This document shows, piece by piece, positions 42,525-52,019 of a stretch of DNA of 64,000 nucleotides. This stretch comes from Flavobacteriales bacterium (GTDB taxonomy: Bacteria > Bacteroidota > Bacteroidia > NS11-12g > UBA955): positions 1 to 64,000 of the forward strand of contig CANHQZ010000007.1 of the NCBI GenBank assembly GCA_947463125.1, given 5' to 3'. The notes below the pieces were generated by a model. It had not been told where the DNA came from. It worked only from the letters and a program-made list of their open reading frames with translations, and ran no database searches. Every line of letters begins with the position of its first letter. The first letter of the stretch is position 1. A program made the translations under genes and the position numbers.

Positions 42525-43286
42525 CTATTTTTTTTGGGTGTATCCCGCCGGAATACTAAACGGGTACGAAGGTATAACTGCATCGCTTGGGTTTGTAAAC
42601 GCTGCCTGCAAGCGTACAGTATTTTTGTCACCGAATGCCGTAATCCGCATCTGCTGAGGCACAGCAAAGGCACCTGACTTTTGCTCGCCTTCATAAACCA
42701 CTTTGATTTGCCGGTTTTTACCGGTCTCGGCTATCACGCTGCTGTCGATATTACCACCCGTGTTGGTAAACAGTATGTTGGTAGAGGCTGCATTGGAGGA
42801 ATACCATGCTCCGGACTGGCTGTCTTTGGTATAATAAACCGTATCAAAAATTGGATTGGAAACAATGAGGTTTTGCAATTCCCTGAGTGACACCGGAGCT
42901 CCGAGCATATTGGTCAAATCGGCTATGCCCAAACGCATATATTCTTTGTGGTACAGATCAAGTACCAGCACACTGTCGCGGGTAATGATTCCTTTTGCCA
43001 CCTGAATGCCAAAGGCAACTGAAACGGAAAACCACAATATGCTGTCATTGCGCATACGCAAACTCAGGGTGCCGCTCATTTCCTGCCCGTCGCCTGAAAC
43101 GTAATCTATATTGAGGCGGTCTGAAAAATACTGCCAGCTTTTGCGGTTGATGTTGTCGCCTTTCAGCGCTACGGTTGTGTCCGTTGCAAGATTTCCAATG
43201 CGCACAGGTGTCTCACCAGCGGGTTGTTTTCTTGCCTTGCAGGCGCTCAGTGCAAAGAATGCGAGCAAAAGAATGAAGTTTCTCAA
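42525..43286 (-). CDS. DUF4292 lipoprotein
   Basis: 253 residues; lipoprotein signal with lipobox LSAC. The body (DRLNIDYVSGDGQEMSGTLS, LWFSVSVAFGIQVAKGIITR, MLGAPVSLRELQNLI) has the strand pattern of the LolA/LolB-like DUF4292 family common in Bacteroidota. A lipoprotein- or lipid-handling role is possible but unproven. 7 bases after the TPR gene. Confidence 0.85.
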   Translation of the reverse strand: MRNFILLLAFFALSACKARKQPAGETPVRIGNLATDTTVALKGDNINRKSWQYFSDRLNIDYVSGDGQEMSGTLSLRMRNDSILWFSVSVAFGIQVAKGIITRDSVLVLDLYHKEYMRLGIADLTNMLGAPVSLRELQNLIVSNPIFDTVYYTKDSQSGAWYSSNAASTNILFTNTGGNIDSSVIAETGKNRQIKVVYEGEQKSGAFAVPQQMRITAFGDKNTVRLQAAFTNPSDAVIPSYPFSIPAGYTQKK

Positions 43287-43293
43287 TGTTTGT

Positions 43294-45006
43294 TTAACGA
43301 TTTTTAAGCTTGTTTATTTTCTGCAGCAGTACCTCTTTGCGGATGTTTGTGCAAGCCAATGCCTTTTCATAGCAGCGCAAAGCTTCAACCGGCTGAGGTC
43401 CATATAAATCACCCATCAATTCCAATGCCACAGGGCTTTCAGGTAAATATTGGTGTAGCAAAGCAATAGCTGCATTCTGGTTTTTATTGACCATCAGTGC
43501 CAGTCTGGCCTGTTGCAGCACGCATTGTAAAAATGCCCAGTAACTGCCGTCTTCACAGGTTTTGAATTTGTTAGATCTGCATCGGAACTCCTCATCAAAA
43601 AGTATACTGAGGTGCTTGGCCGCATCTTCCGGTCTGTTCTGAATCAATGCCCATTCAGCATCCACCATGACAGCATACTGCACAATTGACGAATCCTCAA
43701 ACGGTATATTGCCCTCAGGCCGGTTTTTGCCGGTTTGCATCATAAAGTAATATCTGAGTGCTGTCAGTGCTGATGCATCGGCAGAAATTAGCGCCCCCTC
43801 GCTGCAGGTGCGCAGGGCTTCATCCGTTCTTCCGTTTACAAACAGTGCGATTGCCTTCATTTGATAACCGGCGGGATTCATAGCATATAATTCCAGCAAG
43901 GTGTCTGATTCAGCAAGCATTTTTTGGATTTCGCAACCCATGGAAAGTGCGGTAAGGTATTGTTGCCACAGCACAAGGCTTTGTCTGCCTTCATGCAGGG
44001 CTTTTTTCAGGAAACCGGCCGCATCACCGGCCTTGCCGTGATTAAGACACCACAACCCGAGTGCCTGGGATGCACGGGGCTCATTGGGATGGTTTCTGCA
44101 AAGTCCGCGAAGAATGACTTCAGATGAGTCATAGGCAGGATGCTCAGGTTGGGTATAAGGCTCCACACATTTCCATTTTGCCTCAAATGACAGTCCCCGG
44201 GTCTGCGCTACATTCACCAGAAACTCCGGAATTGAAGCGCCCGTGTTTGAAGCGTTCAACTCACAGTACATTCCTATCATTTCATAATCGCGGGGATTTT
44301 GTGCCAGCAGCGTATCCAGCAGATTTTTTGCGGCAGCAACGGCACCGCCTTGTTTTAGTGCATTAACCTGCCTAAGCCTGTAGTAATTGCGGTCGGGATA
44401 CTTTCTGCTCAGTGCAGCCCATTGATCAGCGGCTTTCTCGGGTTGCCCCAGCCCCAGAAAAGCCTGGGTCTTGTATTCAACAATGGATTCCATGAGTCCG
44501 AAGGATTTCTCCCATTGCTCGCAGAGTCTGAGCACAGAATTCCATTCACCTGCCATGGCATAATAGCGGGCTGCATCGCTGTAGGCAGACCAAGCCCGTG
44601 GATGTTTTTGTGTATATGCAGCATACACATCGGCCGCTTTTTTGTAATCATAGCGCCGGCGGTACAATTCTGCATCCAGCCACATCCAGTCTTCAACAGA
44701 GGTGTCTGATTGCCTTGCTTTGGCATTCAGTGCAAGTGCCTCGTCGGTTTTGCCATTTTTTGATGCAATGCAGGCAAGCCGGTGGTAGGCTGCACCCGGT
44801 GGCATACCGCTGCGGGTGTATCGCCTGTAAAGAGAATCGGATTGCTTCCAGTTTCCCTGTATGTAGTGAAACTCAGCAGCATAATACATTTCTTGCAATG
44901 CAACTGTATCAAAGGCTTTTGATAAAACAGCAGGCGCGGCTTTGCGGGTACCGCAACCCCAGGCTACCCAAAGTAACGGCAGCAGAAAACTGCCGAAATA
45001 CCTCAT
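43294..45006 (-). CDS. TPR-repeat lipoprotein
   Basis: 570 residues. N-terminal signal (FLLPLLWVAWGC) with probable lipobox, then tetratricopeptide-like helical hairpins through most of the length (QGNWKQSDSLYRRYTRSGMP, KKAADVYAAYTQKHPRAWSA, GDLYGPQPVEALRCYEKALA). A protein-interaction scaffold at the envelope. The ATG overlaps the stop of the nucleotidyltransferase gene by 4 bases; the order nucleotidyltransferase, TPR, DUF4292, EnvC-like is one transcription unit. Confidence 0.88.
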   Translation of the reverse strand: MRYFGSFLLPLLWVAWGCGTRKAAPAVLSKAFDTVALQEMYYAAEFHYIQGNWKQSDSLYRRYTRSGMPPGAAYHRLACIASKNGKTDEALALNAKARQSDTSVEDWMWLDAELYRRRYDYKKAADVYAAYTQKHPRAWSAYSDAARYYAMAGEWNSVLRLCEQWEKSFGLMESIVEYKTQAFLGLGQPEKAADQWAALSRKYPDRNYYRLRQVNALKQGGAVAAAKNLLDTLLAQNPRDYEMIGMYCELNASNTGASIPEFLVNVAQTRGLSFEAKWKCVEPYTQPEHPAYDSSEVILRGLCRNHPNEPRASQALGLWCLNHGKAGDAAGFLKKALHEGRQSLVLWQQYLTALSMGCEIQKMLAESDTLLELYAMNPAGYQMKAIALFVNGRTDEALRTCSEGALISADASALTALRYYFMMQTGKNRPEGNIPFEDSSIVQYAVMVDAEWALIQNRPEDAAKHLSILFDEEFRCRSNKFKTCEDGSYWAFLQCVLQQARLALMVNKNQNAAIALLHQYLPESPVALELMGDLYGPQPVEALRCYEKALACTNIRKEVLLQKINKLKNR

Positions 45007-46004
45007 GACTGTGTGGAATAATCCCCAATACTGAGTTCGCAGCTTTCGCCGTTCAGGCTTACATGGTTGCCAATCATGCTGTTGGTAAAATTCAGGTTGC
45101 GAATGTGGCTGTTGTTTTGAATAATACTGTTTGAAACAACGCAGTTTTCCATTTTAGTATTGTTGCCTATGCTCACATAAGGCCCAATGGTACAGCCTTT
45201 TAGCTCCACATTCTCGCCGATGAAACAGGGCTGAATAATTTGCGTTCCGCCATTGAATATTTCCGGGGCGATATGGAACAGTTCCCTACGCGTTTCCAGC
45301 AGGCGTTTATTGGTATTGACTGTGGCATCCTTGTTGCCGCAATCCCACCACTCATCCACAGCGCCCGGCTTGAAGCGCATACCTTTATTTTTCATGTTTT
45401 CCAAAGCATTGGTGAGCTGATACTCTCCTTTTTCGCGGATATCGTTGTCAATGAGATATTGCAATTCACTGTGAAGGGTTTCACCGCTTTTGAAATAATA
45501 AATACCTATAATGGCCAGATCTGATACGAAGTCGGCGGGCTTTTCAACAAAATCGGTAATGTAGTTCTCGTTGTCAAGCTTCACCACACCAAAACTGGAA
45601 GGGTTTTCAACTTTATGAACCCAGATGACACCATCGGGATTGGTATCCAGGTTAAATTTGGCTCTGAAGAGGGTATCGGCAAAAGCGACAATAACTTCAC
45701 CCTGCAGGCTTTCTTTGGCACACAATATGGCATGGGCTGTACCCAGCGGCTCATGCTGGTAGCAAATACGACCTTTGGCGCCCACGCTTTGGGCAATTTG
45801 TAACAAATGGGCTTCCGTTTCTTGCCCGAATTCACCAATTACAAAAGCGATTTCATCAATCGGCTGATCACAAACAGCGGCAATATCTTCTATCAGCCAG
45901 TGAACGATGGGCTTTCCCGCTACAGGCAGCAGGGGCTTGGGAACAGTGAGTGTATGGGGCCGCATGCGTTTTCCCATGCCGGCCATTGGAATAATTAACT
46001 TCAT
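45003..46004 (-). CDS. Sugar-1-phosphate nucleotidyltransferase with left-handed beta-helix tail
   Basis: 333 residues. IPMAGMGKRMRPHTLTVPKPLLPVAGKP is split over the first 30 residues as the nucleotide-binding signature (GxGxRxRPxT...PKPLxP). VIVAFADTLFRA carries the metal Asp, and PADFVSDLAIIGIYYF and KGEYQLTNALENM follow. The last 80 residues are hexapeptide beta-helix turns (CFIGENVELKGCTIGPYVS). Sequence is of the RmlA-long/GlmU-N/GDP-mannose pyrophosphorylase group; the sugar and base cannot be fixed. First gene of the envelope operon. Confidence 0.88.
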   Translation of the reverse strand: MKLIIPMAGMGKRMRPHTLTVPKPLLPVAGKPIVHWLIEDIAAVCDQPIDEIAFVIGEFGQETEAHLLQIAQSVGAKGRICYQHEPLGTAHAILCAKESLQGEVIVAFADTLFRAKFNLDTNPDGVIWVHKVENPSSFGVVKLDNENYITDFVEKPADFVSDLAIIGIYYFKSGETLHSELQYLIDNDIREKGEYQLTNALENMKNKGMRFKPGAVDEWWDCGNKDATVNTNKRLLETRRELFHIAPEIFNGGTQIIQPCFIGENVELKGCTIGPYVSIGNNTKMENCVVSNSIIQNNSHIRNLNFTNSMIGNHVSLNGESCELSIGDYSTQS

Positions 46005-46164
46005 GTATTTTATTGGTTTGTCTTAAACCAAATCGCAACTGCAAAGTAAATACAATTGAACCAATTTTATATTTCCGGTTTAGGAATATGACCACCGGCA
46101 AACCTTTTCAGGCCCATTCATACATCATAATTAACGGGTATAAAGATTTCGGGCTACCCCATGT

Positions 46165-46995
46165 TCAGGCGATGAAAGCCAGTCCGCCCGCTACTACGTT
46201 CACATGCATGCTATCCGCATGATACAAATCACCATCGGCCTGAAATGCAGCTGCATTTTCCAGTTCAATTTTGCAGGAGGAAGCATGTAAAAATACAACA
46301 GGTTCAAGGCGCAGGTGCCTGCCAAAATTGACCAGAAACACATAGCGCAGCCGCTGTAACAGGTTGTGGGGCTTGATTAAAACAAGATCCATTTTCCCAT
46401 CCTGCAGCGAGGCGTTGGGGAACATTCTGAAACCGCCTCCGGAACGGTAACCGTTGCCAATGGTAACCATGAAAGCTCTTCCCTCATACCGAAAATCCTC
46501 AGCGGTTATGCAGACATGAACAGGCCTGTAAAAAAACATATGGCGGGCAATCGGTAAAATATATTTCAGTGCCGGCCACCGGACTTTACGGGCTTTCCCG
46601 GCCACAAAAGATTCAAATCCGGTGCCGCACACATTGTGTGCATAGACATCATTGATGCGCAATACATCACAACGAATAATGGAATCTGATAAAATTTTCC
46701 GGGCCAAATCCGCAATAGATATAGTTTTAAAATTGGCTGCAAAATCGTTTCCGCTGCCTACCGGCAAAATCGAGTATGAATGATCAAGTCCGGCCTTATT
46801 TATAGCCATGTGCAGGGTTCCGTCTCCCCCGGCAGCAATGATGTGGGTGGGCGACAGCGAGGTCAATTCCTCAGGGTTGCTGATGCCCTGTATTTCCAGT
46901 CCGCAGCTTTCAAATACCACCAGCCATTTCTCTATCCTGCTTGCATTGTAGCGCCCTGAACGGGGATTGTAAAACAACACGGCTTTGGCAGGCAT
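46165..46995 (-). CDS. Diacylglycerol/lipid kinase, YegS-like
   Basis: 276 residues with the DAGK catalytic domain: LFYNPRSGR, IIAAGGDGTLHMAINKA (GGDGT nucleotide loop), ILPVGSGNDFAANF, then a beta-rich C-terminal domain with GNGYRSGGGFRMFPNASLQD. Phosphorylates a lipid hydroxyl at the membrane; the acceptor (diacylglycerol, sphingosine-like base or other) is not defined by sequence. A -7-like box CATCTTTG (47000-47007) lies four bases before the ATG. The 160-base gap on its 3' side holds no gene. Confidence 0.9.
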   Translation of the reverse strand: MPAKAVLFYNPRSGRYNASRIEKWLVVFESCGLEIQGISNPEELTSLSPTHIIAAGGDGTLHMAINKAGLDHSYSILPVGSGNDFAANFKTISIADLARKILSDSIIRCDVLRINDVYAHNVCGTGFESFVAGKARKVRWPALKYILPIARHMFFYRPVHVCITAEDFRYEGRAFMVTIGNGYRSGGGFRMFPNASLQDGKMDLVLIKPHNLLQRLRYVFLVNFGRHLRLEPVVFLHASSCKIELENAAAFQADGDLYHADSMHVNVVAGGLAFIA

Positions 46996-47036
46996 GCCTC
47001 AAAGATGGGGAAAATGCGCGGTATTTTCTGCGCATC

Positions 47037-47066
47037 GGTTTAACAACTTTTTGAAAGTTGCCAAAC
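47037..47066. repeat. Imperfect hairpin related to the element at 25969-26003
   Basis: Arms GGTTTAACAACTTT and AAAGTTGCCAAACC pair with two mismatches around TT. It lies in the divergent gap between the lipid kinase and ABC-F genes, so termination is not its likely role. Confidence 0.7.
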
Positions 47067-47086
47067 CTTGAAGGGCTTGTCTGCCG

Positions 47087-47094
47087 TACCTTTG
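47087..47094 (+). promoter_or_regulatory. -7 box TACCTTTG of the ABC-F gene
   Basis: Exact TAnnTTTG, four bases before the ATG. Confidence 0.6.
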
Positions 47095-47098
47095 TAGC

Positions 47099-49027
47099 AT
47101 GCTCGCCCTCGTAGATTTTTCCTTTGAGTTTGCCGGAAGATATTTGTACAAAAACGCCAACTGGCACATCAAGCCCGGAGAAAAAATAGGGCTCGTGGGC
47201 CTCAACGGAACCGGAAAATCTACACTGCTGCGCCTCATATCCGGCGATTATGAATTGCGGGAAGGCAGCATGAGCAAGCCGTCCAACCTGAAAATCGGGT
47301 TTTTAAACCAGGATTTGCTGAGCATTGATTATCAAGATCCATTGCTGGAAGTGGTTTTGCAGGGCAGGGCCGACCTGTCCGCGCTGGATAAGGAAATCAA
47401 CCGCCTGCTGGAAGAAATTGAGCGCACAGCCGATGTAAACGCCATTCAACGCCTTACAGAGCTGCAAGATCAGTTTGGCAACCTGGGCGGATATGACTGG
47501 CATGCAGAAGCCGAGAAACTGCTGGAAGGGCTGGGTTTTAAAACCGAAGAACTGCAAAAACCCTTGAATCTGTTCTCAGGAGGCTGGCGCATGCGGGCCA
47601 TGCTGGCAAAGCTGCTGCTTATGCAGCCAGATTTGCTGCTGCTGGACGAACCCACCAACCACCTGGATTTGCCTACCATTGAATGGATTGAAGACTATCT
47701 GAAAACCTACAAGGGCACGTTTGTGATTGTGAGCCACGACCGCCTGTTTTTGGACAACACCGTAAACCGCATTGCCGAAGTGGCCCACCAGCAATTGTAC
47801 CACTATAAGGGTAATTTCAGCGACTACCTGGAACAAAAAGAAGAGCGCGATGAAATGCTGCAGCGCCGTTTTGACAACCAGCAAGATTACATCCGCCAGC
47901 AAATGGCATTTATTCGCCGGTTCAAAGCCAAGGCAAGCAAAGCAACTGCGGTACAAAGTAGGGTGAAAATGCTGCAGAAGCTGGACAAAATTGAACTGAA
48001 GGATGATGAGAAGCGTGAAATGAACATCCGCTTCAACATTCGCACCACGCCCGGAAAAACCATTTGTACGCTAAAAGACGTAAGCAAAAGCTATGACAAC
48101 GTGGAAATTATCCGTTCAGCGAATGCCCAGGTACTGCGTGGCGATAAAATTGCCCTGATTGGTGCCAACGGCAAAGGAAAGAGTACACTGTTGCGTATCA
48201 TTAACGGATCTGAACCGCATGGCGGTGTTGTGGAACCCGGCTGGAACGTAGAAACTTCCTTTTTTGCCCAGCACCAGCTGGAAGCCCTGAACCTGCAAAG
48301 GGATTTGCTGAATGAACTGGGCACGGTGGATGCGGAATACACAGAGGCTGAACTGCGCACGGTGCTTGGCTGTTTCCTGTTTACCGGCGATGAAGTTTTC
48401 AAGAAAATAAAAGTGTTGTCGGGTGGCGAAAAAAGTCGGGTGGCACTGGCCAAAACCCTGCTTACGAGGGCCAATCTGCTCTTGCTGGACGAACCCACCA
48501 ACCACCTGGACATGTTTAGCACATCCGTGCTTGCCGATGCCATTTCGCAATACAAAGGCACCTGCGTGATCGTGAGCCACGACCGTACGTTTGTGAGCAA
48601 TGTAGCCACAAAAATCTGGTGGATTGAAAACGGCATCCTGCGCGAATATCCCGGCACGTATGACGAGTGGAATGAGTGGATGCAGCGCCGCGGACCGGAA
48701 ACCTACATTCAGGATAACGAAACGTCAAAGTCAAAGCCTACAGTCAATAAAGACAATACTGACAGCGGTTCTGAGCCTAAAAAACCCGGGAAAAACCGGC
48801 TGCAGCAACTGGAACAGGAAATGGCCGAACTGGAAAAACAAATGGAAAAGGTTCGTGCCGAAAAGGCCATGCACGAAAAGCGTCTGACAGATGAAGACGT
48901 GGCCGTTGATTTTGAAAAAATCAATGCGCATACACAGGCCTACCAGCAGGCAGATACTGAACTGCAGAAATTGCAAACCGCTTATGATGCGGCCATGGAA
49001 ACATGGATAGCCGGCAATGCCGACTAA
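47099..49027 (+). CDS. ABC-F family ATPase, Uup/YdiF-like
   Basis: 642 residues with two ABC domains: GLNGTGKSTLLRL, LFSGGWRMRAMLAKLL and LLLLDEPTNHLDLP in the first, GANGKGKSTLLRI, LSGGEKSRVALAKTLL and LLLLDEPTNHLDMF in the second, joined by the P-site tRNA interaction linker (about 240-320). There are no membrane spans. A C-terminal coiled coil (LQQLEQEMAELEKQMEKV) places it nearer Uup than EttA. ABC-F proteins act on the ribosome to relieve stalled translation or protect it from antibiotics. Confidence 0.95.
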   Translation: MLALVDFSFEFAGRYLYKNANWHIKPGEKIGLVGLNGTGKSTLLRLISGDYELREGSMSKPSNLKIGFLNQDLLSIDYQDPLLEVVLQGRADLSALDKEINRLLEEIERTADVNAIQRLTELQDQFGNLGGYDWHAEAEKLLEGLGFKTEELQKPLNLFSGGWRMRAMLAKLLLMQPDLLLLDEPTNHLDLPTIEWIEDYLKTYKGTFVIVSHDRLFLDNTVNRIAEVAHQQLYHYKGNFSDYLEQKEERDEMLQRRFDNQQDYIRQQMAFIRRFKAKASKATAVQSRVKMLQKLDKIELKDDEKREMNIRFNIRTTPGKTICTLKDVSKSYDNVEIIRSANAQVLRGDKIALIGANGKGKSTLLRIINGSEPHGGVVEPGWNVETSFFAQHQLEALNLQRDLLNELGTVDAEYTEAELRTVLGCFLFTGDEVFKKIKVLSGGEKSRVALAKTLLTRANLLLLDEPTNHLDMFSTSVLADAISQYKGTCVIVSHDRTFVSNVATKIWWIENGILREYPGTYDEWNEWMQRRGPETYIQDNETSKSKPTVNKDNTDSGSEPKKPGKNRLQQLEQEMAELEKQMEKVRAEKAMHEKRLTDEDVAVDFEKINAHTQAYQQADTELQKLQTAYDAAMETWIAGNAD

Positions 49028-49042
49028 GGGCATCCAAACGGC

Positions 49043-50086
49043 TTATTGGTACATTTTTGCGTAATACTGCTGATACTCACCGCTGGTGACGTGATCCAGC
49101 CATTCCTGGTTTGATAAGTACCAATCCACGGTTTTTTCAAATCCTTCCGCAAAGGCTACACTGGGCGCCCAGCCGAGTTCATTCATCAGTTTTGAAGCGT
49201 CTATTGCATAGCGGAAATCGTGCCCGGCGCGATCGGTAACATAGGTTATCAGTTTTTCACTTTCTCCCGCTGCCCGACCCAGTTTGCGGTCCATAATGCC
49301 ACACAGGGTTTTTACAAGGTCAATGTTTTTCCATTCATTGTTACCTCCAATGTTGTAGGTTTCACCGTTGCGGCCTTGGTGAAATATCACATCAATGGCG
49401 CGGGCATGATCTTCCACATACAGCCAGTCGCGTACATTTTCGCCTTTGCCATATACCGGCAGGGGCTTGTTGTGGCGGATGTTGTTAATCATAAGCGGTA
49501 TCAACTTTTCGGGAAAATGGTGGCTGCCGTAGTTGTTGCTGCAATTGCTGATAACCACCGGCATTTTGTAGGTTTCATGATATGCGCGCACAAAGTGATC
49601 GCTGCCGGCTTTGCTGGCGCTGTAAGGGCTGTTTGGGCTATAGGGCGTGGTTTCCGTAAATTTACCTTCATCGCCGAGGGTTCCGTAAACTTCGTCTGTA
49701 CTTACATGGTAAAAACGCCCCTTTTGCATATCACCATGTTGTTTGAACGCATTGAGCAGGTTCACGGTTCCCACCACATTGGTCATCACAAAATCAATGG
49801 GATTGCTGATGCTGCGGTCCACGTGGCTTTCTGCCGCCAGATGCACAACACCAAAGGGCTTGTACTTTTCAAAAAGAGCCTGAATGGCTTCCGCATCGCG
49901 GATATCCGCTTTTTCAAAGTGGTAATTGGGTTTAGCAGAAACATCTTTCAGATTTTCCAGGTTGCCTGCATAGGTCAGTGCATCCAGGTTTATGATGTTG
50001 TATTCGGGATACCGGTTCACAAAAAGGCGCACCACATGGCTGCCTATGAATCCGGCACCGCCGGTAATAATGAGATTTTTGCTCAT
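49043..50086 (-). CDS. rfbB: dTDP-glucose 4,6-dehydratase
   Basis: 347 residues, extended SDR. ITGGAGFIGSHVVRLFV binds NAD+, VVHLAAESHVDRSI and VSTDEVYGTLG are diagnostic of RmlB/RfbB, and PYSASKAGSDHFVRAY contains the YxxxK pair. Makes dTDP-4-keto-6-deoxyglucose, the precursor for rhamnose and for the WecE-type enzyme at 3445-4596. It overlaps the FKBP-like gene by 4 bases, an unusual place for it; no rfbA, rfbC or rfbD is in the window. Confidence 0.96.
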   Translation of the reverse strand: MSKNLIITGGAGFIGSHVVRLFVNRYPEYNIINLDALTYAGNLENLKDVSAKPNYHFEKADIRDAEAIQALFEKYKPFGVVHLAAESHVDRSISNPIDFVMTNVVGTVNLLNAFKQHGDMQKGRFYHVSTDEVYGTLGDEGKFTETTPYSPNSPYSASKAGSDHFVRAYHETYKMPVVISNCSNNYGSHHFPEKLIPLMINNIRHNKPLPVYGKGENVRDWLYVEDHARAIDVIFHQGRNGETYNIGGNNEWKNIDLVKTLCGIMDRKLGRAAGESEKLITYVTDRAGHDFRYAIDASKLMNELGWAPSVAFAEGFEKTVDWYLSNQEWLDHVTSGEYQQYYAKMYQ

Positions 50087-50985
50087 GGTTTTGATAAGGT
50101 TAAATCGGTTATTTTAATCATTAACGGCGTGTAAGGTTTTACAATATTCATGTACCCCTGATCACCATATCCATAATCGCTGGTGACCAGAAAAACGCCG
50201 GTTTCACCTTCGGACATGTATTGCAATATCTGGTCAAATGCCGCCATATTATAGGTGTTTTTACCTATTTCCATAAGGTACTTTTTCCCGGTAGGTGCAG
50301 AATTAATAAGCAAACGTCCGTCGAGGGTAGCTACTTCTGCGTGAAAACTCACCACCCGGCCCTCGGTAAATCTGGGGGACTGGGTTTTGTTCTCTATAAA
50401 ATACTTAATGAAGCGGGTAGAATCCAGCAACCATGGTTTTTTCATGCGTGCCGCAAAATCGTCAATCAGCTTGTTTTCTTTTTGCAAACGCTCCATAAAG
50501 CGCTGGTTTTGATAACCTGCATACTGCGCATCGTTCAGCACCTTTATGATGCGGATAATAAATTTTGCGTTTTCACCAGAAGGTAAATTCATAATCTGCA
50601 GGTTACCGCTAATGCGCTGTTTCAGCGAGTCGGTAGGAATCAACACTTCCACTACTGAACCGGGAGCGCCATTCTGCATGGCATCCTCCAGCTCGTTGCG
50701 GGGCTCAACGGGATACATCATATGCTGTTCCACGCCCGGTTTGGCGAGGTTTACCAGCGTATCGCCTTCCGGACCCGTCAGCACATACTGAAACACAATG
50801 TGGTAGCCGGCTCCGGGCATTTTGTCCCATTTCTTACCTTCCACTACCCTGAAGTAACCACCGCGTTGGGTTTTTTCCCATCCGCCCAGCCAGATGCCCA
50901 GGGGTTTGCGCAGAAAAAAAGCGAGTGATGCCAAAATCAGCAGCACAAGGCTGAGGGTAAGCCAGTGTTTTTTAACAAAATTCAT
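50083..50985 (-). CDS. Membrane-anchored protein with two FKBP-like domains (GldI position)
   Basis: 300 residues. N-terminal membrane anchor (LTLSLVLLILASLAFFL), then two segments with the FKBP strand order: about 58-165 (GYHIVFQYVLTGPEGDTLVN, AMQNGAPGSVVEVLIP) and 205-298 (GRVVSFHAEVATLDGRLL, ILQYMSEGETGVFLVTSDYG, YTPLMIKITDL). Key aromatic residues of an active FKBP site are only partly present, so isomerase activity is uncertain. In Flavobacterium an FKBP-type protein, GldI, is encoded next to the same DHH phosphoesterase gene, so this could be a distant functional equivalent. Overlaps nrnA by 4 bases. Confidence 0.7.
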   Translation of the reverse strand: MNFVKKHWLTLSLVLLILASLAFFLRKPLGIWLGGWEKTQRGGYFRVVEGKKWDKMPGAGYHIVFQYVLTGPEGDTLVNLAKPGVEQHMMYPVEPRNELEDAMQNGAPGSVVEVLIPTDSLKQRISGNLQIMNLPSGENAKFIIRIIKVLNDAQYAGYQNQRFMERLQKENKLIDDFAARMKKPWLLDSTRFIKYFIENKTQSPRFTEGRVVSFHAEVATLDGRLLINSAPTGKKYLMEIGKNTYNMAAFDQILQYMSEGETGVFLVTSDYGYGDQGYMNIVKPYTPLMIKITDLTLSKP

Positions 50986-52004
50986 ATTGCCAGTAACGCT
51001 TCTTTATAGTCTTTTATCGTGTCGCGGAATTTTTGCACCACGCGTTCCAGCGGTTCATCGCTGGCTCCGCCCGATGCATTGCGGTGTCCGCCGCCATTAA
51101 AATACCTGGATGCATATTCGTTTACCGCAAAGTCGCCTTTGCTGCGGAAACTCATTTTCACCATTTTGGTGCGGTCAATGATGAGCACGCTCAGCACAAT
51201 GCCTTTCAGGCCCAGTCCCAGGTTCACCAGGCCTTCTGTATCGCCGGTTTTCACATCAAACTGCTCCAGTTCTTCTTTGGTCAAGTAAATCAGGGCTGTG
51301 CGCAGCTCCGGCAAAACCTCCAGTTTGTGCAGCATGCAATAGCCAAACAATTTGGTGCGATTTGGAGTGAACACATCGTAAATGCGTTCGTGAATGCCTA
51401 CGTGGTCGGCACCTTGCTCCAGCAGATCTGCCGCAATCAGGTGGGTGAGGCTGTTGGTATTGCTGTACTGAAAATTGCCAGTGTCGGTCATCAACCCCGT
51501 ATACAGGCAGGTTGCGCAATCTTTGGAAATATTTTCCAGCCCGAAGTAATGTTTTATGAGGTGAAAAACCAGTTCGGCAGTACTGCTGCTTTTGGGGTCC
51601 CAAAGGGCATATTGCTGAAAGTGCTCCGGCTCAAGGTGGTGGTCTATCATTACCTTCTCACCCCGTGCGTTTCTCACGATTTCGCCGTATTCATTGATGC
51701 GGGACAGGCGGTTAAAGTCCAGGCAAAAAATTAAATCCGCTTCTTCCGTAATGGCCCTGCATTCAGCTTCTTTTTCTTCGTAAATAAGCACGGTTTCATT
51801 GCCCGGCAGCCAATGCAGAAAATCGGCGTAGTCGGTAGGGGCAATCACCTGCACTTCGTGAACATGGTGTTTCAAAAATGCATACAGCCCAAGGCTGCTT
51901 CCCATGGCATCTCCATCCGGTTTGTGGTGGGTGGTAATAACCGCCTTGCGGTATTTTCCGCTTTGAAGGTTTTCAATAAGGGGAGCAAGGGTATCGAGGC
52001 GCAT
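50982..52004 (-). CDS. nrnA: DHH-family oligoribonuclease / pAp phosphatase (NrnA-like)
   Basis: 340 residues from the ATG at 52004. DHH domain: AVITTHHKPDGDAMGSSLGL, LIFCLDFNRLSR, KVMIDHHLEP (the DHH motif), and the DHHA1 domain near the end with YFNGGGHRNASGGAS that binds the substrate. Degrades short RNA oligomers and dephosphorylates 3'-phosphoadenosine 5'-phosphate. A GTG start at 52025 is in frame, but the -7 box at 52012-52019 lies inside that extension, so the ATG is preferred. Confidence 0.93.
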   Translation of the reverse strand: MRLDTLAPLIENLQSGKYRKAVITTHHKPDGDAMGSSLGLYAFLKHHVHEVQVIAPTDYADFLHWLPGNETVLIYEEKEAECRAITEEADLIFCLDFNRLSRINEYGEIVRNARGEKVMIDHHLEPEHFQQYALWDPKSSSTAELVFHLIKHYFGLENISKDCATCLYTGLMTDTGNFQYSNTNSLTHLIAADLLEQGADHVGIHERIYDVFTPNRTKLFGYCMLHKLEVLPELRTALIYLTKEELEQFDVKTGDTEGLVNLGLGLKGIVLSVLIIDRTKMVKMSFRSKGDFAVNEYASRYFNGGGHRNASGGASDEPLERVVQKFRDTIKDYKEALLAI

Positions 52005-52011
52005 TTCACTG

Positions 52012-52019
52012 CAAAGATA
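52012..52019 (-). promoter_or_regulatory. -7 box TATCTTTG of nrnA
   Basis: Exact consensus on the minus strand, seven bases before the ATG at 52004; it settles the start choice. Confidence 0.65.

Noticed and set aside
49220-50134. 304-codon open frame antisense to rfbB
   Set aside because: rfbB motifs are complete on the minus strand; the antisense frame shows no motif.
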